Shown here: positions 51,450 to 60,186 of the stretch, piece after piece | How the letters are laid out: the number at the start of each line of letters is the position of its first letter | Position numbering within the stretch: position 1 is the stretch's first letter | From: Gammaproteobacteria bacterium | GTDB lineage: Bacteria; Pseudomonadota; Gammaproteobacteria; GCA-001735895 | Length of the DNA: 60,905 nucleotides | Direction of reading: 5' to 3' | NCBI GenBank assembly: GCA_022340305.1 | Contig: JAJDOF010000063.1 | Coordinates: forward strand, 1 to 60,905 | Notes under the pieces: generated by a model | Seen by the model: only the letters and a program-made list of their open reading frames with translations | Database searches by the model: none | Told to the model about the DNA's origin: nothing | Program-made: the position numbers and the translations under genes

Positions 51450-53420
51450 ATGAAACATTATCTGCTGTTTTTCCTGTGCCTGATTCTATCCGCACCCGCT
51501 GCGAGCAATGACGATGTTGCGCTCGGCGAGATTGATAAGCTGGTGCGACTGCGCAACTATCCCGAAGCGGTCAGTCGCCTGCAGACTTTGGCGCAAAAGG
51601 GTAGCCAGGAGGCGCAGTTCCGTTTGGCCGGTCTTTATCGAAGCGGCAAAGGTATCGAGCGGGACCTGAGCAAATCCCATGAACTTTACTACAAGGCCGC
51701 GCTTGCGGGACATGCGCAGGCGCAGTACGCGTTCGCTCTGCTGTCCGAGAAAACGCGTGATCCCGCAGCGGCGGCGGAGGCGCGCAAATGGTATCAAATG
51801 GCGGCTGCCCAGGGTCATGAGCGTGCCGCCGCGAGGCTTGAGGAACTGAATGATGCGCTCGCCGGCGCGCGTCTCGATGTCGGCAAGGCGGAAGTTTTCA
51901 ACGCGATTCAACACAATGACGGGGCACTGATCGACACGCTGATCTCCCAGGGTGCCAACCTCGACCTGACCGATGCGCAGGGGAACACCACGGTGATGGC
52001 CGCATTGTCGGCGGGCTGGCCGCAGCTGGCGGACAGGCTGATTCCCGCGGTGCGCTACCCGGGGCAGGCCAATGCCGGCGGCGATCTGCCGCTGCATCTG
52101 GCCAGCAGTCGTGGTTACAGGAGCATCGTCAACTCCTTGCTCGACAACCAGGTGGATATCGATCAACGCGATGCGCTGGGCAATACCGCGCTGATGCTGG
52201 CGGTCAAAAACAGGCACGCCGATGTCGCTGAATTGCTGCTCGAACGGGGCGCAATTCCGGGCTTGACGAATAACAAAAATCAGTCTGCAATCGATATCGC
52301 TATCATCGTCGACGATGCACAGGGCAGGGCTTTGCTTGGCCGCTACGGGGCCAAACCCAGTGATACCAGCCAGGTGGTGGCGGCCATGAGCCTGCCCGAA
52401 TTCAAATCGGCGGTGAATAAAAGTGGAGCTCGTTACAAAGGCTGGCCCCTGCTCAACATCGCCATACAACTCGGCGAAATCCAGATCGTCAATGAATTGA
52501 TTGCGCAAGGCCCCAATCTTGCCGCTACCGATCCCGAGGGCAATAGCGCTCTGCTGGTTGCGGCGCGCAAGGGCGATGTTGATCGCCTGCGCCAGTTGCT
52601 GGGGCGCGGCGCCGATCCGAACACGGTTAACGATAACCAGCAATCCGCCCTGTACCTCGCGGTCGAATCGAAGTGCCTGCAATGCGTCAAGGTGTTAATC
52701 GATCGTCGAGCTGATCCATCGATCGAGACTCGAAACGGCGTCACGCCGCTGGAAGTGGCGATTCGGACCAGCCAGGCAGACGTTGCGCGGCTGCTGTTAG
52801 CCGCAGGTGGTGACTACGCGGGTATCCACCGGGTGCTGGTTTTAGTGGTGCAGAAAAAACTCGACAAGCTTGCCAGCGAGCTGGTCCCGCTTGACAGCAG
52901 GCTCGATGAGACAGACGCGAGTGGACGTTCGGTGTTGTGGCATAGCGCGGACCTGGGGCTCGAGAAGACAACCGCAAAACTCGCCAGTTCGGGGAAGGTC
53001 GACCTGGATAAGCAGGACAAAAACGGGCGCAGCGCGATTTCTCAGGCGGTCGCCGGGAGCCATTTCAAGATATTCCGCATGTTAGCGGAAAAGGGTGCCA
53101 GCCTGGTGCAGCGCTCCACCGCGGGCAATAGCTTGCTGATGCTGGCGGTGCTCGCCGAGAACCCTGAAATCGTCGAGTTTTTGCTGGCGCAGCCGATCGA
53201 TGTGAACGCCAAAAACAACCTCGGCAATACCGCCTTGATGCTGGCCGCGGCGAGTGCGCAGAACGGCGTGATAGAGAGACTCATCGCCTCGGGTGCTGAC
53301 CTGCAATTGCGTAACAGGGAAGATTTGAACGCGTTTCAAATTGCGGCCGATGCCGGGCACGCGGATACGGCGCAATTGATACATGACCGCAGCAACAAAT
53401 TGTTCAAGCTGTTTAACTGA
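51450..53420 (+). CDS. Exported Sel1-repeat and ankyrin-repeat protein
   Basis: 656 residues with a signal peptide (MKHYLLFFLCLILSAPAASN). The N-terminal Sel1/TPR-like repeats read AQFRLAGLYRSGKGIERDLS and AQYAFALLSEKTRDPAAAAE. About ten ankyrin repeats follow to the end (for example GNTALMLAVKNRHADVAELL and GNTALMLAAASAQNGVIERL). It starts 19 bases after the ferredoxin/FAD gene, hence likely co-transcribed. Periplasmic ankyrin proteins can act as scaffolds or protect redox enzymes; the role here is unknown. Confidence 0.88.
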   Translation: MKHYLLFFLCLILSAPAASNDDVALGEIDKLVRLRNYPEAVSRLQTLAQKGSQEAQFRLAGLYRSGKGIERDLSKSHELYYKAALAGHAQAQYAFALLSEKTRDPAAAAEARKWYQMAAAQGHERAAARLEELNDALAGARLDVGKAEVFNAIQHNDGALIDTLISQGANLDLTDAQGNTTVMAALSAGWPQLADRLIPAVRYPGQANAGGDLPLHLASSRGYRSIVNSLLDNQVDIDQRDALGNTALMLAVKNRHADVAELLLERGAIPGLTNNKNQSAIDIAIIVDDAQGRALLGRYGAKPSDTSQVVAAMSLPEFKSAVNKSGARYKGWPLLNIAIQLGEIQIVNELIAQGPNLAATDPEGNSALLVAARKGDVDRLRQLLGRGADPNTVNDNQQSALYLAVESKCLQCVKVLIDRRADPSIETRNGVTPLEVAIRTSQADVARLLLAAGGDYAGIHRVLVLVVQKKLDKLASELVPLDSRLDETDASGRSVLWHSADLGLEKTTAKLASSGKVDLDKQDKNGRSAISQAVAGSHFKIFRMLAEKGASLVQRSTAGNSLLMLAVLAENPEIVEFLLAQPIDVNAKNNLGNTALMLAAASAQNGVIERLIASGADLQLRNREDLNAFQIAADAGHADTAQLIHDRSNKLFKLFN

Positions 53421-53471
53421 ATCTTGCTGAAAGTGGATGATTACTTGGGGGGGTTTGCTTTTTTGATTATT

Positions 53472-53487
53472 TGGGAACATAATCCCA
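53472..53487. promoter_or_regulatory. Palindrome A (TGGGA-N6-TCCCA), possible operator
   Basis: TGGGAACATAATCCCA is a 16-base palindrome, 52 bases after the ankyrin gene stop. A nearly identical copy lies 73 bases further on. Confidence 0.55.
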
Positions 53488-53496
53488 CGATATGTG

Positions 53497-53526
53497 GCGC
53501 GCAGTTCACAGTTTGCGCGCTTTTTT
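53497..53526 (+). terminator. Rho-independent terminator
   Basis: GCGCGCA at 53497-53503 pairs with TGCGCGC at 53514-53520, followed by six T. It ends the transcript of the ankyrin gene and sits exactly between the two palindromes. Confidence 0.8.
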
Positions 53527-53544
53527 AACGACTTTAATTTCATA

Positions 53545-53560
53545 TGGGAATATAATCCCA
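53545..53560. promoter_or_regulatory. Palindrome B (TGGGA-N6-TCCCA), possible operator
   Basis: TGGGAATATAATCCCA differs from palindrome A at one base. It is followed by AAAGGATGAGATG, which looks like a ribosome site and start, but no gene with a recognised product follows. Confidence 0.55.
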
Positions 53561-53774
53561 AAGGATGAGATGATAAAGCTGGCATGCGAATCGATACTTA
53601 TGCCCGCAGCCGTACCTGGCGTGCAGGTCCCACTTCGATACGCTCGAACCCGGAATTATTATCGAGACCAGGGACTCGGACAGTAACGCGCTTTTCATCA
53701 GGGCGCAGTTCGAGGACTAGTTAACCTGTGTCCCCTGTGCTGAAATGGATGCCCCGGGACTTTAAGCGGACGAT

Positions 53775-54575
53775 ATGCAAGCAATACTGAGAATATCACT
53801 GAGGAAAATACTGCTGGCGTTAGCTCGAACCCTGCTGCGCAACGGTATGGCTTACGGTGAATTTGACCAGGTGGCGCGTAAGGCTTTCGTCGATGTTGCT
53901 TATCGGGATTTTACCCCGACCGGGAAAAAACAGACGGTTTCCAACGTCGCCATACTCACCGGCCTCAACCGCAAGGAAGTGAAGAAGCTGGCGGAACTTG
54001 ACCTGGGGCAGGGCGCGTCGGACGGCCGCCAGTACAACCGGGCCATCAGGGTACTCGGCGGGTGGATCAATGATTCGCGTTACCTGCGCAAGGATGGCGT
54101 ACCGCGCGACCTGGAATACGACGGCAGCGATTCATTCAGCGAACTCGTCAAATTCTATAGCGGCGATATGCCGGTAGCGGCGATGCAGAAAGTGTTGCTA
54201 AATGCGGGCAACATCAAGTTTACCGACGACGGCAAGGTCAGGTTGATGAGCCACGCTTACCTGCCGTCGAATGACCCGGTCGAAAAACTGACGATTCTGG
54301 GTAACGACACCAGTCAGCTCGTCGAAACCATCGACTACAACCTGACCGCGGACGAAGAGGCGCTGCGCTTTCAGCGCAAAGCCTCGAATCCCCGGGTAGC
54401 ACGCGCTTCAATCCCGCAAATCAAACAATTTTTGCAACGCAAGGGACAGGCTTTCCTCGAAGAAATCGATCTCTACCTGTCCCAGCATGAAACAGATGAC
54501 GATTCGGCCACAGAACTCAGCGTCAGCGTGTTCTATCATGAGTCGAGCGATGAAAATCAGGAAGTTGAAAAATGA
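53775..54575 (+). CDS. DUF6502 family protein
   Basis: 266-residue soluble protein of unknown function. The N-terminal third (LARTLLRNGMAYGEFDQVAR, then KKQTVSNVAILTGLNRKEVK) resembles a winged-helix or HTH fold, so DNA binding is possible. The rest (GDMPVAAMQKVLLNAG; VRLMSHAYLPSND) matches the family as I know it. ATG 53775 gives a usual family start. It overlaps the following lipoprotein gene by four bases, a pairing that suggests joint function. Confidence 0.75.
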   Translation: MQAILRISLRKILLALARTLLRNGMAYGEFDQVARKAFVDVAYRDFTPTGKKQTVSNVAILTGLNRKEVKKLAELDLGQGASDGRQYNRAIRVLGGWINDSRYLRKDGVPRDLEYDGSDSFSELVKFYSGDMPVAAMQKVLLNAGNIKFTDDGKVRLMSHAYLPSNDPVEKLTILGNDTSQLVETIDYNLTADEEALRFQRKASNPRVARASIPQIKQFLQRKGQAFLEEIDLYLSQHETDDDSATELSVSVFYHESSDENQEVEK

Positions 54576-55990
54576 AAAATAGCAGACACAAACCGGTTAG
54601 ATGGTTCACGATTCTCGGCTCGATACTGACCAGCGTCGCAGTGCTCAGTTCCTGCGGCGGTGGCACGGTTGCATCGATACTCGTCAGTGGCATCGGCGGC
54701 ACTGGAATCAGTTACGGCACCGTGCTCGGCTTCGGCAGCATCCTCGTCAACGGCCGCCATGTCGATGACTCGGGCGCATCCGTGACTCTCGATGGTAACC
54801 CGGGTGACGGATCCGAGCACGGCGGCATCAAGCAGGGCATGGTGGTTAAGGTCCTTGGAGACTTCAGCGCTAACACCGGCACGGCGACTGCGGTGGAGTA
54901 TCGGGACAACCTCGAAGGTCCGGTATGTGATGCGCCGGCGACAGTTGATGGCATCAGAACCCTGCGCGTACTCGGCCAGACGGTAATCCTGGATGCGACG
55001 ACGATTGTAGACAATGGCTCGATCGATTCGATTTTGGCCGGTGATATCGTCGAGGTCAGCGGTCTGCCCGATGATCAGGAGCGGATCCAGGCGTCGTTCG
55101 TGGAAATTAAGACGTCAACGGAAGTCGAGGTCAAGGGTTTCGTGGACATGGTCGACAACGGTTCTCAAATGCTCACCATTAACGCGCTCGACGTGAATTT
55201 CAACACTGCGCTGATCGATAATAATATTCCTGGCAATATGCCTGCTGTCGGCCAGTTCGTCGAGGTGAAGGGCGCAGGGGCCTGTGGCGCCACCAGGGAT
55301 GCGCTCACCGCAACCAAAGTGGAACTCGAAGCCGAGGGTGCGGGCGCGATCTCGGCCGATGCCTACGTCGAAGTCGAGGGCTTTATCACCGCGTTGTCTG
55401 CGGATGGTTTCAAGATCGGCGAACGGGAGGTCTTGACGACCGGCAGCACGCGTATTCTGCCCGAGGACTTCTCAGTCACCGATCTCGCGGTAGGCGCCAA
55501 GGTCGAGGTCGAGGGAAGCTTTGCCAACGGCGCCCTTACCGCGGCCAAGATTTCCTTCCGCCGTAACGTGAAACTTGAGTCCGACGTTTTGTCCGTGAAC
55601 GGCAACTCGTTCACGCTCGCAGGTCTTCCCGGTATTGTTATCACGACGAACTCGGAAACCGATGGCGACCCAGTCCCTGCTACCGGGGGGCATATCCGTG
55701 TGCGCGGTATCGAGGGTCCCAACAACACCGTGCTTGCGACCCGCATCGATAGCAAACCGGGTGATACGGATGCGTTTCTGCAAGCGGCGGTGGATGCTAA
55801 AGTGGGCGCGCAAGTCACAGTACTTGGAATTGTTGTAGACACGAGTGGCCTGGTTTTCGAAGATATCGATGAGATTCCGGTCTCAAGCCAGCAATTCCTG
55901 GATCTGGTGGAACCCGGAACACTGGTGAAGTTCAAGGGAATTCTGCAGGTGCCGGACATCGTGTTCGAAGAGGCGGAACTCGAAGACTAA
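54572..55990 (+). CDS. DUF5666-repeat lipoprotein
   Basis: 472-residue exported lipoprotein. The signal with lipobox LTSVAVLSSCGGG puts the modified Cys near residue 28. It has the family opening GIGGTGISYGTVLGFGSILVNG and several DUF5666 beta modules of 60-80 residues with phrases such as AGDIVEVSGL, VGQFVEVKGAG and VGAKVEVEGSF. Function unknown; probably on the periplasmic face of a membrane. It is coupled to the DUF6502 gene and ends before a terminator. Confidence 0.85.
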   Translation: MKNSRHKPVRWFTILGSILTSVAVLSSCGGGTVASILVSGIGGTGISYGTVLGFGSILVNGRHVDDSGASVTLDGNPGDGSEHGGIKQGMVVKVLGDFSANTGTATAVEYRDNLEGPVCDAPATVDGIRTLRVLGQTVILDATTIVDNGSIDSILAGDIVEVSGLPDDQERIQASFVEIKTSTEVEVKGFVDMVDNGSQMLTINALDVNFNTALIDNNIPGNMPAVGQFVEVKGAGACGATRDALTATKVELEAEGAGAISADAYVEVEGFITALSADGFKIGEREVLTTGSTRILPEDFSVTDLAVGAKVEVEGSFANGALTAAKISFRRNVKLESDVLSVNGNSFTLAGLPGIVITTNSETDGDPVPATGGHIRVRGIEGPNNTVLATRIDSKPGDTDAFLQAAVDAKVGAQVTVLGIVVDTSGLVFEDIDEIPVSSQQFLDLVEPGTLVKFKGILQVPDIVFEEAELED

Positions 55991-56014
55991 ATAGAGTTGA
56001 TTTTAAGGTTCGAG

Positions 56015-56043
56015 ACGGCGATCCGACTGGATCGCCGTTTTTT
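56015..56043 (+). terminator. Rho-independent terminator after the DUF5666 gene
   Basis: ACGGCGATCC pairs perfectly with GGATCGCCGT across a GACT loop, then a T run; 24 bases after the stop. Confidence 0.92.
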
Positions 56044-56077
56044 ATAATTCCCACCAAACCCTGCGCGTAAGTTAAAT

Positions 56078-56235
56078 GTCATCCCCGCGCAAGCGGGGAC
56101 CTTGCAACGGCTCTAAAAACAAATCGAAGGAATTTCACCAATTACGTTTGCGCTACGGTCCGACGTAACGGAATGAATTTAATGGTGCCGACCACTGCAG
56201 GTGTTCTACAAGATCCCCGCTTGCGCGGGGATGAC
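56078..56235. repeat. REPIN-like inverted repeat pair
   Basis: Two 27-base arms at 56078-56104 and 56209-56235 are reverse complements with one mismatch. Each contains its own hairpin CCCCGC-GCAA-GCGGGG (or its complement). The 104-base spacer contains a degenerate stretch (ATTACGTTTGCGCTACGG) like common GTCGGATTACGC-type repeats. It lies between convergent genes, as REP elements usually do. Confidence 0.75.
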
Positions 56236-56272
56236 GTTAAGTTGGCGAGCAGGGTTTAGCGCGGCCCCGTTA

Positions 56273-57430
56273 TTACGGGCGTTGGGTTACTTTCATATCG
56301 AGCATCAATTTTTCGGGCCCGCGATAGATGGTGACCTGTACCGGTTCACCGGGTTTGTGCAGGGTGATTTTATCGAGCAGGTCGCGAATGCCGAGCACCG
56401 GCGCGGCATCGACGGCAACGACGATATCGCCGGCGCGAATCCCGGCCATGTCGGCGGGGCTATCGATAAAGACACCGACGATCAGTGCGCCCTTGATGCC
56501 CGGGTCGCCGGTCGCAAGCGCCGCACGTGCGCTGATTTCAGTGCCTTCGACCCCGAGCCAGCCGCGCGTGACTTCACCGGATTCGGATTCAATAATTTGC
56601 TGCATGATGTCCAGTGCCAGCGATATCGGTATCGCGAAGCCGATTCCCTGGGCTCCGACGGTCTGACTGAAGATGGCCGTGTTGATGCCGATGAGTTCAC
56701 CACGGGCATTGATCAACGCTCCACCGGAATTACCCGGGTTGATGGCGGCATCGGTCTGGATGAAGTTTTCGAAGGTGTTGAGCCCTATGCGATCCCGGCC
56801 GGTCGCACTGACGATGCCCATGGTGACGGTTTGGCCAACGTTGAGTGGATTGCCGATGGCCAACACCACATCACCGACGCGAATCATCGGCATATCGGCG
56901 ACACGGATGCCGGCAAGCCCGGTGATCGGAACCTGTAATATGGCGATATCGGTGTCTTTGTCCTCGCCGATGAGCACCGCCTGGCTACCCCGCCCATCCG
57001 CCAGCGATATCAGGATTTCGTCAGCACCGTCGATGACGTGCTGATTGGTCAGGATGTACCCTTCTTCACCGATGATCACACCGGAGCCGAGGTTTGTCTC
57101 GCTGTGACTGCGTTCGCGGCGCTGCAACTGATCACCGAAAAACTGGCCGAATACCGGATCTTCGAGCAGCGGGTGAGACTTGTCGGTGACGGTTTTCATC
57201 GTATAAATGGTAACCACCGAGGGCGCCGAAAGACTGACCGCGTCGGCATAGGAAAAAGCTGCCGGGCCGGCCTCGACCTGGACCGGGGTGCGCTCCTCGC
57301 TGCCGCGCAAGAATGCCAGGATCTCGGACTGGTCGCGCTCGCTGGCCGAGATCAGGTAAATCACTGCCAGTGCCAGGCCGATCAATCCAAACTGAAATAA
57401 AAAGCCGACAGCTTTGAAAAGTTTCATCAC
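56273..57430 (-). CDS. degS: DegS/AlgW-type periplasmic serine protease
   Basis: Membrane-anchored HtrA protease that senses misfolded outer-membrane proteins and cuts the anti-sigma factor RseA/MucA in the sigma-E pathway. The 385 residues have one N-terminal anchor (FLFQFGLIGLALAVIYLI), the triad His131 (ILTNQHVID), Asp161 (DKDTDIAIL) and Ser235 (NPGNSGGALI), then a single PDZ domain. A single PDZ and an uncleaved anchor favour DegS over DegP. It is divergent from the Nif3 gene. Confidence 0.92.
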   Translation of the reverse strand: MMKLFKAVGFLFQFGLIGLALAVIYLISASERDQSEILAFLRGSEERTPVQVEAGPAAFSYADAVSLSAPSVVTIYTMKTVTDKSHPLLEDPVFGQFFGDQLQRRERSHSETNLGSGVIIGEEGYILTNQHVIDGADEILISLADGRGSQAVLIGEDKDTDIAILQVPITGLAGIRVADMPMIRVGDVVLAIGNPLNVGQTVTMGIVSATGRDRIGLNTFENFIQTDAAINPGNSGGALINARGELIGINTAIFSQTVGAQGIGFAIPISLALDIMQQIIESESGEVTRGWLGVEGTEISARAALATGDPGIKGALIVGVFIDSPADMAGIRAGDIVVAVDAAPVLGIRDLLDKITLHKPGEPVQVTIYRGPEKLMLDMKVTQRP

Positions 57431-57470
57431 ACGATAGTATCATAGCGGCTCAAGCTCGGGATGATCTGCA

Positions 57471-58217
57471 ATGCAATTAAAACAACTCTGCGATTTCTGT
57501 AACGACTACCTCAAAGTCGATGATTTTAATGACTATTGCCCAAACGGGCTGCAGGTTGAAGCGAACCCGGTGGTCGAGCATATCGTCTGCGGGGTGACCG
57601 CCAGCCAGGCCCTGATCGAGGCTGCCATCGATGCCGGGGCCGACACGCTACTCGTGCACCACGGTTATTTCTGGAAGGGCGAGGCGCAGCCCATCAGCGG
57701 AATCAAGGGCAGACGCATTGCGAGCCTGATTCGCAACAATATCAACCTGCTGGCATATCACCTGCCGCTGGATGCGCATCCCGAGGTCGGCAACAACGTG
57801 CAACTGGCACAACGCATGGGCTGGCGGCTCGCGCGCAGTGGTGGTGAGCAGGGTCTGTTATTCGAGGGGAGCCTGCCCGGGCGCCTGAGCCTCGAGGATT
57901 TGTCGCGGCAAATCGAAGCCCGGCTCGATACGCGAGCCCTGGTGATCAGCGGTGGTGACCACGCCATCGAGCGTATCGCCTGGTGTACCGGTGCGGCGCA
58001 GGATTTCATCGAGGCGGCCGCCGCAGCCGGGGTTGATGCCTTTGTCAGTGGCGAGGTTTCGGAGCCAACATTTCACCTGGCACGGGAAATGGGTATCCAC
58101 TATATTGCTGCCGGGCATCATGCGACCGAGCGTTATGGTGTACAGGCGCTCGGCCTTGAGATAGCCAGCCGCTTCGCAGTGCAACAGCAATTTATCGATA
58201 TTCCGAATCCGGTCTGA
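57471..58217 (+). CDS. Nif3-like dinuclear metal centre protein (YbgI family)
   Basis: 248-residue member of the NIF3/DUF34 family, a hexameric dinuclear metal protein whose reaction is not settled (GTP cyclohydrolase I-like activity has been suggested). It has FNDYCPNGLQVE, the metal-binding LVHHGYFWKGE, AYHLPLDAHPEVGNN, and the closing IAAGHHATERYGVQAL. Placement between degS and petA is a common gammaproteobacterial arrangement. Confidence 0.93.
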   Translation: MQLKQLCDFCNDYLKVDDFNDYCPNGLQVEANPVVEHIVCGVTASQALIEAAIDAGADTLLVHHGYFWKGEAQPISGIKGRRIASLIRNNINLLAYHLPLDAHPEVGNNVQLAQRMGWRLARSGGEQGLLFEGSLPGRLSLEDLSRQIEARLDTRALVISGGDHAIERIAWCTGAAQDFIEAAAAAGVDAFVSGEVSEPTFHLAREMGIHYIAAGHHATERYGVQALGLEIASRFAVQQQFIDIPNPV

Positions 58218-58381
58218 CGCTCTTTGAATAAATTTTTGAAATGCCTGCCAAATGGTTGATTTATGTGCGTTAAGCTCTCGACGCAAATGTCAAAGTAAGC
58301 TATGCTAGCGGCCGTTTTTACGTCCGTGATAAGGGCTTTTTATCGCGTGGCTCCAAACCTTTCACTCGGGGAAGAATTCGA

Positions 58382-58957
58382 ATGTCTTCAGATGACGCAG
58401 ATAATAATCGTCGGCGATTTTTGACCGCGGCAACGGTAGTTGTGGGAGCCGTCGGTACCGCCGCCGTGGCCGTGCCATTTCTTGGCAGCTGGAGTCCGAG
58501 CGCGCGTGCGCGGACTGCCGGTGCGCCGGTTCAGGCTGATATCAGCAAGCTCGAGCCGGGCCAGCAGATCATCGTCAAGTGGCGCGGTAAACCGGTTTGG
58601 GTGGTTCGCCGTGATAAAGCGGCGCTCGCGACCCTGCCGAAGGTGGAGGATCAATTGCGTGACCCGGAATCGAAAGATAGTGTTCAGCCGGAATATGCAA
58701 CCAACGAGTACCGCTCGCGCAAGCCCGAGTACCTGATCATTGTGGGCATCTGTACTCACCTGGGTTGTTCGCCGACTTACCAGCGTGAAATTACCGCCGA
58801 TTTCCAGGGGGGATTCTTTTGCCCCTGTCACGGTTCCAAATTCGATTTTGCCGGCCGCGTCTACCAGGGTGTACCGGCGCCACTCAATCTGGTTGTACCA
58901 CCGCATTATTATGTCAGCGATGGAGTAATCCGAATCGGCGAGGATGGGGTAGCATAA
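58382..58957 (+). CDS. petA: Ubiquinol-cytochrome c reductase, Rieske iron-sulfur subunit
   Basis: [2Fe-2S] subunit of complex III. The 191 residues begin with a Tat-type signal anchor ([17 protein letters not shown]). The cluster ligands are Cys124/His126 (CTHLGC) and Cys147/His150 (CPCHGS), with the disulfide Cys129/Cys149. Its stop overlaps the petB start (TAATG). Confidence 0.97.
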   Translation: MSSDDADNNRRRFLTAATVVVGAVGTAAVAVPFLGSWSPSARARTAGAPVQADISKLEPGQQIIVKWRGKPVWVVRRDKAALATLPKVEDQLRDPESKDSVQPEYATNEYRSRKPEYLIIVGICTHLGCSPTYQREITADFQGGFFCPCHGSKFDFAGRVYQGVPAPLNLVVPPHYYVSDGVIRIGEDGVA

Positions 58958-60186
58958 TGAGCGAAAACAATAACAACAGTAACGGGTTGCTCGGTTGGAT
59001 AGACGCGCGCTTTCCGCTGACCAAGATGTTCGAAGAACATCTGTCGAAGTATTACGCCCCGAAAAACTTCAATTTCTGGTATTTTTTCGGCTCACTGGCG
59101 CTGCTGGTGCTGGTGATTCAGATCGTTACCGGCATATTCCTGACCATGCACTACAAGCCTGACGGTGATCTGGCATTCAGCTCGGTCGAGTACATCATGC
59201 GCGATGTTGACTGGGGCTGGCTGATACGCTACCTGCATTCTACCGGCGCCTCGGCGTTTTTCATCGTGGTTTACCTGCACATGTTCCGTGCCCTGATCTA
59301 TGGATCCTACCAGAAGCCGCGCGAACTGATCTGGCTGTTCGGCATGTTTATTTTCCTGGCGTTGATGGCCGAGGCCTTCATGGGCTATTTGTTACCCTGG
59401 GGACAGATGTCCTACTGGGGTGCACAGGTCATTATTTCGCTATTCGGTGCGGTGCCTGTCGTCGGCGACGATCTGACCTTGTGGATTCGCGGTGACTTCG
59501 TCGTCTCCGATGCGACGCTGAATCGCTTCTTCGCGCTGCACGTGGTGGCGGTGCCGATTGTGCTGCTGATGCTGGTAGTGATGCACATCATCGCGCTGCA
59601 CGAAGTGGGTTCCAATAACCCCGACGGGGTCGAGATCAAGAAGAACAAGGATGCCAACGGTATTCCGCTCGACGGTATTCCGTTCCACCCCTATTACTCG
59701 GTCAAGGATCTGGTCGGGGTCGTGGTGTTCCTGATATTGTTCAGCGTGGTCGTATTCTTCATGCCGGAGATGGGCGGATATTTCCTCGAACACGCTAATT
59801 TTGTGCCGGCCAACCAGTTCAAGACGCCGGAGCACATCGCACCGGTCTGGTACTTCACCCCGTTCTACGCGATCCTGCGCGCGATTCCCGACAAGTTGCT
59901 GGGCGTCATCGCGATGTTTTCCGCCATCATCTTTCTGTTCCTGTTGCCATGGATAGATCGTGGCAAGGTCAAATCGGTGCGCTACCGTTCCACGACCTTC
60001 AAGTGGTTGCTGGTTATGCTGGTGGTCAGCTTTCTGGGACTGGGCTATCTCGGTGCGTTGCCGGTATCGCCGATCCGCACCACGTTTTCGCAAATATTCA
60101 GCGTGGGCTATTTCGGATTTTTTGTGCTGCTGTGGTGGATCAGCAAGAACGAAGTCACCAAACCGGTTCCAGAGAGGGTGCAATAA
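58957..60186 (+). CDS. petB: Cytochrome b of the bc1 complex
   Basis: Membrane core of complex III, 409 residues, eight or more helices with both b-haem histidine pairs (HSTGASAFFIVVYLHMF and LHVVAVPIVLLMLVVMH). The Qo-site motif is present as PEHIAPVWYF in place of the usual PEW; this PEH variant needs checking. ATG 58957 is chosen because it overlaps the petA stop and gives the standard start (LLGWIDARFPLTKM). Confidence 0.97.
   Translation: MSENNNNSNGLLGWIDARFPLTKMFEEHLSKYYAPKNFNFWYFFGSLALLVLVIQIVTGIFLTMHYKPDGDLAFSSVEYIMRDVDWGWLIRYLHSTGASAFFIVVYLHMFRALIYGSYQKPRELIWLFGMFIFLALMAEAFMGYLLPWGQMSYWGAQVIISLFGAVPVVGDDLTLWIRGDFVVSDATLNRFFALHVVAVPIVLLMLVVMHIIALHEVGSNNPDGVEIKKNKDANGIPLDGIPFHPYYSVKDLVGVVVFLILFSVVVFFMPEMGGYFLEHANFVPANQFKTPEHIAPVWYFTPFYAILRAIPDKLLGVIAMFSAIIFLFLLPWIDRGKVKSVRYRSTTFKWLLVMLVVSFLGLGYLGALPVSPIRTTFSQIFSVGYFGFFVLLWWISKNEVTKPVPERVQ

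Larger units (their letters stand above)
53421..53774. other. 354-base region between the ankyrin and DUF6502 genes
   Basis: Holds two palindromes and a terminator. A 64-residue frame at 53492-53686 starts inside the terminator and is not credible. Another frame ends at 53720 with a coding-like run (PGIIIETRDSDSNALFIRAQ) but has no start, so a small broken gene is possible. Confidence 0.4.

Noticed and set aside
53492..53686. 64-residue frame across the palindrome and terminator region
   Set aside because: It starts inside a terminator stem and reads through an operator-like palindrome; not a credible gene.
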